A DNA stretch of 9,001 bases from the NCBI GenBank assembly GCA_003141795.1, contig PLNO01000286.1:1-9001 (forward strand), written 5' to 3'. The notes under the pieces were generated by a model. The model had not been told where the DNA came from. It was given only the letters and a program-made list of their open reading frames with translations, and did no database searches. The number at the start of each line of letters is the position of its first letter. The stretch's first letter is position 1. The DNA is from Spirochaetaceae bacterium (lineage in GTDB: Bacteria; Spirochaetota; Spirochaetia; SZUA-6; Fen-1364). A program made the position numbers and the translations under genes. Shown here in pieces: positions 1 through 6,266 of the stretch.

Positions 1-1
1 G

Positions 2-706
2 CTCGCCGTGCTGCTGCTCGCCGTGCTTACCCAGCGCCTCCTCTGCGCGGACCTCCTCCCGATGTCCCGCCCGCCGGAGGAAAAGCGGATCTTCGGCGTG
101 GACACCCTCGAGGTGGGCGCGATCCTTACCGACGTGAACGCGCGGATCAAGCAGAACCCCGCGCTGCGTGCCCACGGGGCGATCAAGAACATCCTCATGC
201 AGGTCCAGCGTTACAATGGAGAAAACCAGAAGATGCGCGAGCTTCTTCCGACCATCAAGCCGGAGCTCCGCACCTCCTTTCTCGCGAACTTCACGCGGAC
301 CTTCGAGGAGATCATCGGAAGCATCAAGCGCAACTATCTCGCGGTTCTCCAGGAGGAGGTAACGGTGCAGAAGGGGAAGAAGGAGGGTTTTTCCCTCACC
401 CTCGTGCCGCTGAAAGAGCTCGCCCCGCTCCTTGCCACGCAGGCCAAGGAGATCGCGCGCATCCGGTCGACCCTCGCGCATGCGCGGGACGAGAAATACA
501 AGACGCGTGAATCGCTCGTGCATCTCTACGACGGGCGTCAGGCGGCGTTGAAGCTGGTGGACGACGAGGCGCGTTCCTACCGGCGCCTCTGCCAGGGACT
601 TCAGCAGGATGAGCTCAGCTGCGCAGAGGCGATGGCGAACGGGTTTCGCGACGAGCTCGTGACGATACTGGAAAAGCAGGGGAAGCGCGAAGAGCCTTCG
701 CGGTGA
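2..706 (+). CDS. Unrecognised helical protein with hydrophobic N-terminal stretch (5' partial)
   Basis: I do not recognise this protein. The frame is open to the left edge, so the true start is probably outside the window; in-frame candidates inside are GTG at 8 and ATG at 62, neither with a visible Shine-Dalgarno. The first residues are Leu/Ala/Val-rich (LAVLLLAVLTQRLL), suggesting the end of a signal peptide or membrane anchor, although a Gln-Arg pair interrupts it. From about base 62 the protein is soluble and strongly alpha-helical, rich in Lys, Arg, Glu and Leu with heptad-like spacing, including a possible coiled coil around bases 430-640. No catalytic motif is visible. Third codon positions are almost all G or C, as in the neighbouring genes, which supports real coding. 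It ends in TGA, 27 bp before the convergent end of the next gene. It could be an exported or membrane-tethered helical protein; that is inference. Confidence 0.75.
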   Translation, partial: LAVLLLAVLTQRLLCADLLPMSRPPEEKRIFGVDTLEVGAILTDVNARIKQNPALRAHGAIKNILMQVQRYNGENQKMRELLPTIKPELRTSFLANFTRTFEEIIGSIKRNYLAVLQEEVTVQKGKKEGFSLTLVPLKELAPLLATQAKEIARIRSTLAHARDEKYKTRESLVHLYDGRQAALKLVDDEARSYRRLCQGLQQDELSCAEAMANGFRDELVTILEKQGKREEPSR

Positions 707-733
707 TGTCGGAGCTGGTCGGGCCGTGCGGCC

Positions 734-1027
734 TCAGTCGGATTCTATTCCCACCAGACGGAGGTGGCCGTCCCGATACACGTGCTTGAAGCGCGTCGAT
801 TTCTGCCGGCAGATGAACACGAGCTCACCTTCGGAGAGGTAGAAGTCGTCGAGCTCGCGCTCGACGTCCACCCCGTAGTACAGGGTCAGGTATTCCAGGA
901 GCCCGTCGAGGTTGATCTGCTCGAAATGCTCGACCAGGCGATTGAAGACTTCCTTGTTCCCGCCGCGCTCGAGGAAGTACATCTTCTGCGCCATGAAGAA
1001 AATGATGTGGTCTCGCGTGTGCTCCAT
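734..1027 (-). CDS. Small conserved-looking protein of unknown function (97 aa)
   Basis: I do not recognise this family. It encodes 97 residues, begins MEHTRDHIIFF and ends LRLVGIESD. The middle is amphipathic helix (FNRLVEHFEQINLDGLLEYL) followed by an acidic stretch and two or three short beta-like segments (GELVFICRQ, FKHVYRDG, LRLVGI), so it could be one small alpha/beta domain. There is no signal peptide or membrane helix. The single Cys (CRQK) forms no metal-binding pair. Codons end mostly in G or C, the genome's coding habit, and the antisense frames over the same bases give compositions unlike real proteins. The ATG has an AAAGGA purine run only two bases upstream, closer than ideal; the later in-frame ATG at MAQKMYF is an alternative. 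It is transcribed away from the aminotransferase gene, and its tail faces the end of the upstream partial gene. Confidence 0.72.
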   Translation of the reverse strand: MEHTRDHIIFFMAQKMYFLERGGNKEVFNRLVEHFEQINLDGLLEYLTLYYGVDVERELDDFYLSEGELVFICRQKSTRFKHVYRDGHLRLVGIESD

Positions 1028-1176
1028 GGTCCTTTCTATGATCGACAGAAAGCGCTCGAACCCCGAGTGAAAAAAGCGGCCTCACCTGTCCCGCGCAGCC
1101 CAGCCGCGCGTGCTGGCGACGGCGCGGCCACCGCACGCGCGTGTATTCCCGGGCGGTTCCAGCGCCCGCCCATTCC

Positions 1177-1185
1177 TGGTATAGT
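1177..1185 (+). promoter_or_regulatory. Possible extended -10 promoter of the aminotransferase gene
   Basis: TGG followed by TATAGT matches the extended -10 form (TG-n-TATAAT) at five of six hexamer positions. The sequence 17 bp upstream (TTCCAG) is a poor -35, which extended -10 promoters tolerate. A start point would fall near 1191-1193, at or inside the ribosome binding site, giving an extremely short leader. That is the main reason for doubt. Confidence 0.28.
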
Positions 1186-1190
1186 GGCCC

Positions 1191-1196
1191 AGGAGG
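1191..1196 (+). promoter_or_regulatory. Ribosome binding site deciding between two adjacent ATGs
   Basis: AGGAGG is a full Shine-Dalgarno core. It lies 3 bp before the ATG at 1200 and 6 bp before the ATG at 1203. The usual 5-9 base spacing favours 1203 as the start of the aminotransferase, although the two alternatives differ by only one Met. Confidence 0.7.
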
Positions 1197-1202
1197 CGGA
1201 TG

Positions 1203-2297
1203 ATGGCGAAGGGATTCAGTCTGGAGATCGATCCGTGGGCATATCGGGCGAAGTTCCAGGATGACGGCAGGTGGACCGAAGAGTACATCGAAAAGTCGCA
1301 CAAGACCCCGGCTGAGGAAGAGGCCCTGTCCGACGCAGAGAGGGCTCAGCTCTTCCTCACGAGGAACAACTACGCGGACGTCCCTCTCGTCAATTTCACC
1401 AGCCAGTACGGCATGGGGTGCTTCGAGGGCCTGAAGGCCTTTCCCCAGCCCGACGGCTCCCTGAAGATCTTCCGGCCCGATGAGAACGCCCGGCGGATGG
1501 AAGGTTCCATGAAGGGCTTGTTCATGCCTCCGTTCCCCGCGGAAAAGTTCGTTCCCGCGGTGCGCTCCGTCGTTGCAAGAAACAAGGCCATCGGATTCGC
1601 CCCCGCCTACGACCCCTCCTGGGCGAAGGACGATTTCATCTACGGAAGCGCGGTCTACGTGCGGCCCTTCAGCTATGCGGAGCCGGGGATCGGCGTCGGC
1701 ATCTGCACGCACCCCTGGGTGTTCGTGATCTCCACACCCGTCGGTGCGTACTTCAAGCCGGGCAATTCCCGCGCAACCACGACGCGGATGATCCGCGCCA
1801 CCCCCGGTGGAACGGGCTGGATCAAGGCGGATTCGAACTACGTCACCAGCGCCCTCGCGAAGAAGCGGGCGGAGCTGGAAGGTTTCATGGAGGCGATCTT
1901 CCTCGATGCGCGCGAGCACGCCTACTTCGAGGAGGGCTCCTCCTGCAACATCTTCTTCGTGATGAAGAACGGCAGCCTCGTCACCCCGAGTCTCGAGGAC
2001 ACGATCCTCCCCGGCATCACGCGCAAGAGCATCCTCGTTCTGGCGAAGGAGAAAGGCCTGGCCACCGAAGAGAGGCGCGTCTCCGTCAAGGAGGCCTTCT
2101 CCAAGGCGCGGGAATGCTTCGTCGCGGGAACAGCCGCGGGCATCACGCCGATCGAGTCCATCACGCATGAGGGGAAAGAAGCCGTCTTCTGCAACCGCGC
2201 GGTCGGAGAGGTCACAAAGGCACTGTTGAAGACCCTGAAGGGGATCCAGTACGGGGCTGTGCCCGACACTCACCAGTGGATGGTGTCCGTCACCTGA
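1203..2297 (+). CDS. ilvE: Branched-chain amino acid aminotransferase (fold type IV PLP enzyme)
   Basis: This cytoplasmic enzyme transfers the amino group between glutamate and the 2-oxo acids of leucine, isoleucine and valine, the last step of their synthesis and the first of their breakdown. The protein is 364 residues, the usual length of the longer BCAT class. Numbered from ATG 1200, the motifs are GMGCFEGLKAF (71-81, substrate loop), YVRPF (153-157), GWIKADSNYV (206-215) with Lys209 as the expected Schiff-base lysine, EEGSSCNIFFV (244-254, the class IV aminotransferase signature), TILPGITRKSI (268-278) and GTAAGITPI (310-318, phosphate side). The active-site wording (KA-x-x-NY, EE-x-SSCN) resembles plant-type BCATs as I remember them more than E. 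coli IlvE. No ilv or leu biosynthetic gene adjoins it, so biosynthesis versus degradation cannot be decided. It ends 15 bp from the convergent flcA stop, with no convincing terminator between them. Confidence 0.95.
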   Translation: MAKGFSLEIDPWAYRAKFQDDGRWTEEYIEKSHKTPAEEEALSDAERAQLFLTRNNYADVPLVNFTSQYGMGCFEGLKAFPQPDGSLKIFRPDENARRMEGSMKGLFMPPFPAEKFVPAVRSVVARNKAIGFAPAYDPSWAKDDFIYGSAVYVRPFSYAEPGIGVGICTHPWVFVISTPVGAYFKPGNSRATTTRMIRATPGGTGWIKADSNYVTSALAKKRAELEGFMEAIFLDAREHAYFEEGSSCNIFFVMKNGSLVTPSLEDTILPGITRKSILVLAKEKGLATEERRVSVKEAFSKARECFVAGTAAGITPIESITHEGKEAVFCNRAVGEVTKALLKTLKGIQYGAVPDTHQWMVSVT

Positions 2298-2312
2298 GCC
2301 GCTGTTTTCTTC

Positions 2313-5300
2313 CTACCAGTCCGCCGTCTGAAAGTCCTTGGGCAGCCCGGGGTACAGCTGGAGCACGAATCCCGTCACGGGGTAGAGGATGCCGCGCATG
2401 TTGAGCGATGGCAGGCTCCTGTCGGCGCTTCTCTGCACCGTCGCTGGGTTGCGCCCGAGTGACGCGGCGATTTCGGTTGCCGCGGTGAGGTAGACGAGCG
2501 CTTCGGACTTTTTCCTTCTCTCTCCCGTTCTCTCCGAGAGCCGCACCATGGTGACCCCGAGATTATTGTCCACCTTGACCAGCGTATCCAGGAGCGCGCG
2601 ATCCGCGCTCTGCGTGTCCGGATCGAGCCTTCCGACCCGTTCGCGCTTCGTCTCCAGCGCTTCGCGGAGCCGCAGGAAGTAGCCCTGGGCGGCGAAGTAG
2701 TCGCCGCGCTGGTAGAACGAATTACCCAGCGCGTAGAGAAGGTTCTGCGGGGTCTGCCCGGCCGCGGCGAAGGCGGTTGCAGCATCCGTTGCGGCAGGAG
2801 CGAGTGACTCATTGCCGTTGGGGTAGGCGGAGGCGTCTTCTGCCTGCGTGAATGTGGCGAGCGCCGATTTATAGTCGCGCTGGGCGTACTGGATGTAGCC
2901 CACCTTGTAGGAGAGCTCAGGCGACGTGTAGGCGTTGGCTATCGCGTTCTGGTACTGGAGCCCCGCGGTGCCCAGGTCGCCCTGGATGTAGTAGTAGAGG
3001 TCTCCGAGGTCGGCGTATGCTCTTCCGAACGGCCGTTCCTTGCCGATGAGACCCATGCTCTGGTTCTGTTCCACCAGCCTGATCGCGGTCTGCAGGTCCT
3101 TCTCCGCGGCGATGTATTCCTTCGTGCGGTAGTAGTATTCGCCGAGGCGCGTATGCGTGTCGATCTCGATCGACAGCCGCTTGGGGGTGAGCGGATCGGA
3201 ACGGGAGAGCATCCGCACCGTGGCGTCCAGCGCCAGTTTCTCGTCGTCGGCGGCCTGCACGATGCGGTAGTAGCGCGCAAGGTTGTAGTGCACCTCGTAC
3301 AGGCCGCGCTTCGCCTTGTCGGCCCTGAACAGCACGTCCTGGACGTAGTCCAGGCGGCGGTGATCGACGAGGAATCCTCCGAGCTCGGCGAACGCGCCGG
3401 CGTCGATCTTCGCATCCGGACGGGAGGCGTAGTAGGCGCGAAGCCGCTCGACCTCCTCCCCGTTGTCAGTGCGCATGAAATAGCGGAGCATCCGGAAGAG
3501 GAACTCGTCACGAACCCCGTACTTCTCGATCAGCGTCGCATAGGTGAGTCGTGCGGCTGCGTACTTGTCGTGATCCCGTGCGGCCCACTCGAGCTGGTTG
3601 TCCCCGGAGGCTATCAGCGCATCGTAGTCGTACATCCGCTTGTCGAGGATCCTCTTCAGGAGCGAATCGGCCTTCTCGTAATCGGAAAGGCTCGCCGATT
3701 CCATGTGGGCGTAGTCGAGGATGCCCTTGGAGTCGTCGGGGAAACGCTTGAGGAGGTCGTCGTACTTCTCCTCGGCCAGGACGAACTGCCTCTTTCCGGC
3801 GAACGCCTCCGCGTAGCGGTAGAACCAGCTCTTCATGGGCCAGACGCGCACGGCCCGGGTGAACCTCTCATTGGCCAGCCCGAAGCGGTCATTGGCGATC
3901 TGTGCGTAGCCACTCCTGTAGTTGCTGTAGGCGTACAGGGGCCTGTACACGAAGCGGTAGCCGAGGAAGCCAACGAGAGCGCCGACAACGACGGTGATGA
4001 TCACGATGCGCAGGATGGGGAGGATGTTCTCCCGGAAGGCGTACCCGAATGTGCGGCTCTCCTCCTCGAAGGCGAGGCCGGTCTTCTTCTCGTAGCCTGC
4101 GGGGACCCTGATCCTCTTGCCGGCGATGCGCCCGGCAAGGGTCGCGATTTCCTGCGCGCCCGCACCTGCCATCAGGAGCGCAATGAGCTTGGCAAGGTCG
4201 GCGCCGCCTGCCGTGCCTTCCCCGATGAGGTCCTGCACGACGATCTTGAGGTTGCGCGGGAGTGCTTCCAGCGCCACCTTCAGACGGGCGAACTGCTCGG
4301 GGGTGAGGGAGATCTCTCCGGCGGTGGCTTCCGGGAGCTCTTCGGGCACCGGCTCTTCCACGCGGGGACGCTGCCGCTCTTTTTTTGGCCGCGGAGGCGG
4401 GGGCGGGGGAGGCAGGGACTCAGCCGGCTGCATGCCGAACTGCTCGGCGGATTCCGGGAGGCTGAACTCGTCGAGGTTGAGGTCTCCCAGGGCCTCCTCA
4501 CCGAACCCCTCTGCTTCGGACTCGGGTTCGGCGGTCTCCGCCGGTTGCTCTTCGGTCGATTCCGTGGATTCGGCCGGGGCCTCTCCGAGGCCCGCCGTGT
4601 CGAAGTCGAGGTTGTCCAGGGACGGCATCTCGGCGGTGCCGCTATCGAAAGGCTCGGGTTCCGCCGCCGGGGTCTCGAATGTATCCGTCGTCTCAGCGGG
4701 TGCGGCAGGCTCCTCCGCGCCAGGCTCGCTGAAGCTCAGGTCATCGAGATTGGGAAGCTCGACTCCTTCGGCAGTCTGATCGGGGGCGGGGGTCTCTCCG
4801 GCATCGAGGGGAAATGCGCCGAAATCCTCGAAGCTCTCCCCGGGGCTCTCCGCTGGCGCCCCTTCGGCGGGCTCTTCGTCGGCAACCGCGCCGATGTCCT
4901 CGGGGAGCACCTCCATCTGGGAAAGATCCGCCTGCAGCTGCTCGGGCTCCCCTTCGGGAAAGGAAAAAGCGTCCTCTTCGGGCTGTGCGGCGGGCTGAGG
5001 TGTCGGTGTGCCCAGATCTTCGATGGGAGCTTGCGCGGACTCGTCCCCGAACAGGGAGGAGAAATCGAAGGCCTCACCTTCGGCGCCCGGCTCGGCAGGA
5101 GCAGACTGCGGCTCTACGGGCGGCTCCTCAGCCGACGAGGCTTCCGTGTCGGGGAGCGCGGAAAGCCCGTCGAACAAGTCCTGCAGATTCTCCTGCTCGC
5201 CGGGCAGCTCCGCGCCCGACCCCTGGCTCTCGGCGGGGAGCGAATCCAACGAATCCGCGTCCGTGGAGTCGGGCTCGGAGCCTGGGGCGGGGACCGCCTC

Positions 5301-5393
5301 GATGCTCTCCGAGTGAGCCGCGCGAACGGCCGGTTCATCCCCGAGAGAGTTGAGGACCTGGGCGAACCTTTCTATATCCTCGATGCGCGGCAT
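2313..5393 (-). CDS. flcA: Periplasmic flagellar collar protein FlcA-like, membrane-anchored TPR protein
   Basis: In spirochaetes FlcA (Borrelia BB0326) builds the collar around the periplasmic flagellar motor and is needed for stator assembly. This 1026-residue protein fits: an acidic Glu/Pro/Ala/Ser-rich, probably disordered cytoplasmic region (about 25-345) containing a repeated hydrophobic-acidic motif; seven prolines followed by a basic patch (328-343); a small helical domain (about 361-430); one membrane helix (about 457-479); and about 545 periplasmic residues made largely of TPR-like helix pairs (clear ones near 490-518, 523-552, 746-775, 790-820, 825-852 and 885-912). The C-terminus (ILYPVTGFVLQLYPGLP) looks conserved and is not a repeat. 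The basic residues after the helix (R480, R484) are not ideal for periplasmic topology, so orientation rests on family knowledge. AGGAGA lies 3 bp before the ATG. The gene stands alone, divergent from the CBM48-like gene and without other flagellar genes beside it. The family call is from recognition, not a search. Confidence 0.82.
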   Translation of the reverse strand: MPRIEDIERFAQVLNSLGDEPAVRAAHSESIEAVPAPGSEPDSTDADSLDSLPAESQGSGAELPGEQENLQDLFDGLSALPDTEASSAEEPPVEPQSAPAEPGAEGEAFDFSSLFGDESAQAPIEDLGTPTPQPAAQPEEDAFSFPEGEPEQLQADLSQMEVLPEDIGAVADEEPAEGAPAESPGESFEDFGAFPLDAGETPAPDQTAEGVELPNLDDLSFSEPGAEEPAAPAETTDTFETPAAEPEPFDSGTAEMPSLDNLDFDTAGLGEAPAESTESTEEQPAETAEPESEAEGFGEEALGDLNLDEFSLPESAEQFGMQPAESLPPPPPPPRPKKERQRPRVEEPVPEELPEATAGEISLTPEQFARLKVALEALPRNLKIVVQDLIGEGTAGGADLAKLIALLMAGAGAQEIATLAGRIAGKRIRVPAGYEKKTGLAFEEESRTFGYAFRENILPILRIVIITVVVGALVGFLGYRFVYRPLYAYSNYRSGYAQIANDRFGLANERFTRAVRVWPMKSWFYRYAEAFAGKRQFVLAEEKYDDLLKRFPDDSKGILDYAHMESASLSDYEKADSLLKRILDKRMYDYDALIASGDNQLEWAARDHDKYAAARLTYATLIEKYGVRDEFLFRMLRYFMRTDNGEEVERLRAYYASRPDAKIDAGAFAELGGFLVDHRRLDYVQDVLFRADKAKRGLYEVHYNLARYYRIVQAADDEKLALDATVRMLSRSDPLTPKRLSIEIDTHTRLGEYYYRTKEYIAAEKDLQTAIRLVEQNQSMGLIGKERPFGRAYADLGDLYYYIQGDLGTAGLQYQNAIANAYTSPELSYKVGYIQYAQRDYKSALATFTQAEDASAYPNGNESLAPAATDAATAFAAAGQTPQNLLYALGNSFYQRGDYFAAQGYFLRLREALETKRERVGRLDPDTQSADRALLDTLVKVDNNLGVTMVRLSERTGERRKKSEALVYLTAATEIAASLGRNPATVQRSADRSLPSLNMRGILYPVTGFVLQLYPGLPKDFQTADW
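4464..4757 (-). repeat. Three copies of a short acidic-hydrophobic motif in the FlcA cytoplasmic tail
   Basis: The copies are LPNLDDLSF (FlcA residues 213-221, bases 4731-4757), MPSLDNLDF (256-264, bases 4602-4628) and LGDLNLDEF (302-310, bases 4464-4490), about 43-46 residues apart. Looser relatives sit earlier in the tail (NLQDLFDGL at 69-77, FDFSSLF at 109-115). The shared pattern is Leu-x-x-Leu-Asp/Asn-Asp/Glu/Leu-hydrophobic, set in otherwise low-complexity Glu/Pro/Ala sequence. Such spacing is typical of short linear binding motifs; the partner is unknown. Confidence 0.5.
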
Positions 5394-5467
5394 GCGTCTC
5401 CTGCATCAAATGTCGGTACAACACGCGCGGCGCATTACTCAAGCCTCGCGCAATTCCAGCCGACACC

Positions 5468-5473
5468 TATTAT
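5468..5473 (+). promoter_or_regulatory. Possible overlapping -10 for the divergent CBM48-like gene
   Basis: TATTAT on the plus strand matches TATAAT at five of six positions and overlaps the flcA -10 on the other strand, as in symmetric two-way promoters. No recognisable -35 lies 16-18 bp upstream. A start near 5480 would precede both candidate start codons (GTG 5499, TTG 5574). Confidence 0.28.
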
Positions 5474-5496
5474 AAGCAAAAGCAATCGGACGTCCA
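5469..5496 (-). promoter_or_regulatory. Likely sigma-70-type promoter of flcA
   Basis: On the minus strand a perfect TATAAT (bases 5474 down to 5469) follows TGGACG (5496 down to 5491, four of six matches to TTGACA) with a 16-bp spacer. A start near 5462 would give a leader of roughly 68 bases before the flcA ATG at 5393. A perfect -10 is rare by chance in such GC-rich DNA, and it sits in the most AT-rich part of the spacer. The -35 lies immediately beside the proposed GTG start of the divergent gene. Confidence 0.5.
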
Positions 5497-5498
5497 CA

Positions 5499-6266
5499 GT
5501 GAAGACACAGAGAACACAGACACAGTCGACCACCCCAGAGAGGCGCCCCGCCGCGAAACCGCGAAAGAAGCGGTTGAGCCTCCTGCGCTACCTCATCCTC
5601 GCGTGCATGCTCGCTTCCGCGGGAAACGCGTTCGCCGTGAATCCCGTCACGCTGCAGATCGCCGTGCAGAGCATCGAGTCCACCGAGCCGCCCCACATGC
5701 TCGGGGACACGCTCCTCCTGAGCCTCAAGCCCGACCGGCCCGCGCGGTTCGTCGGCGTGCGCTTCGCCCATGAGGACTGGCGGATACTGCACTCCTACGA
5801 GATGAACGAGAACGGGGTGTTCGTCTACGACTTTCCCGTTCCCGAAGGGGTGAGGGAGATCCGCTACAGGGTCGTGGTGGACGGGCTGTGGATGCCGGAC
5901 CCCGCGAATCCCCGTGTCGATGCGGATGATGCCGGAAACGTTCTCTCCGTGTACACCCTGGACAGGGACATCGTGCGGCCGATCGTCAACCCGAAGCGCG
6001 AGCACGACGGCAGCGTCACCTTCATGTATACTGGCGATCCCGGGCGCAGGGTCACGCTGGTCGGTGACTTCAACAACTGGGATCCTTTCATGGAATCCAT
6101 GGAGGAGACCGGGCCGGGACGGTACGCCATCACGCTGCGCGTGCCGGCGGGCAGGCACTGGTATTTCTTCTTCACCGAAGGGCGCCGGGTGCTCGATCCG
6201 TACAACCCCGAGAGCGGGATCGATCCAGACGGCATCAAGGTCAGCTACTTCTCGTCGCGATCCTGA
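5499..6266 (+). CDS. Exported protein with two CBM48 / AMPK-type glycogen-binding-like domains
   Basis: From GTG 5499 the product is 255 residues. A basic n-region (residues 1-30), a hydrophobic core (31-42) and AGNAFA before VNP (cleavage near 46/47) form a Sec signal peptide, so the mature protein is probably periplasmic or surface-exposed. Domain 1 (about 75-152) has EDWRILHSYEM, GVFVYDFPVPEG and VVVDGLWMPDPANP; domain 2 (about 170-251) has VTLVGDFNNWDPF, GRYAITLRVPAGRHWYFFF and GRRVLDPYNPE. Both match the early-set beta-sandwich of isoamylases, branching enzymes and the AMPK beta subunit, with aromatic residues (W94, W131, W194, W221) that could stack on sugars. No catalytic domain follows, so glucan binding is only one option. 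The start is uncertain: GTG 5499 lacks a Shine-Dalgarno, and TTG 5574 (purine-rich GAAAGAAG upstream) would give a shorter, standard signal peptide. The gene is divergent from flcA, and its last 22 bp overlap the convergent nitroreductase gene. Confidence 0.83.
   Translation: MKTQRTQTQSTTPERRPAAKPRKKRLSLLRYLILACMLASAGNAFAVNPVTLQIAVQSIESTEPPHMLGDTLLLSLKPDRPARFVGVRFAHEDWRILHSYEMNENGVFVYDFPVPEGVREIRYRVVVDGLWMPDPANPRVDADDAGNVLSVYTLDRDIVRPIVNPKREHDGSVTFMYTGDPGRRVTLVGDFNNWDPFMESMEETGPGRYAITLRVPAGRHWYFFFTEGRRVLDPYNPESGIDPDGIKVSYFSSRS

Noticed and set aside
707..733. GGCC-GTGC-GGCC palindrome between two convergent genes
   Set aside because: A four-pair stem without a T-run on either strand; expected by chance in GC-rich DNA.
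1053..1069. tRNA T-arm-like string (GTTCGAG context on the minus strand)
   Set aside because: The bases after the loop do not pair with the CGGGG before it, and no acceptor, D or anticodon arms are present.
764..1264. Plus-strand open frame of 166 codons over the 97-aa gene
   Set aside because: The minus-strand frame has the G/C-ending codon pattern and a folded-protein composition; this one is its complement and runs into the BCAT start.
825..2273. Long minus-strand open frame (482 codons) antisense to the aminotransferase and overlapping the 97-aa gene
   Set aside because: Composition is Arg/Gly/Leu-rich shadow coding; the opposite strand carries a clear BCAT with a catalytic lysine and a Shine-Dalgarno.
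2282..2294. Small hairpin GGTG / CACC at the end of the BCAT gene, followed later by a T-rich TGTTTTCTTCC
   Set aside because: The stem is only four pairs and the T-rich run starts well after it, so it is not a convincing terminator.
3153..5498. Plus-strand open frame running antisense through most of flcA and continuing in frame into the CBM48-like gene
   Set aside because: It mirrors the flcA codons of a GC-rich gene; its product has no coherent domain, whereas flcA shows TPR repeats and a membrane helix. Only the part after about 5499 is real.
5589..5606. Lipobox-like ILAC in the signal peptide of the CBM48-like protein
   Set aside because: The hydrophobic stretch before the Cys is only about five residues after an Arg, too short for a lipoprotein signal; the AFA site further on fits signal peptidase I better.
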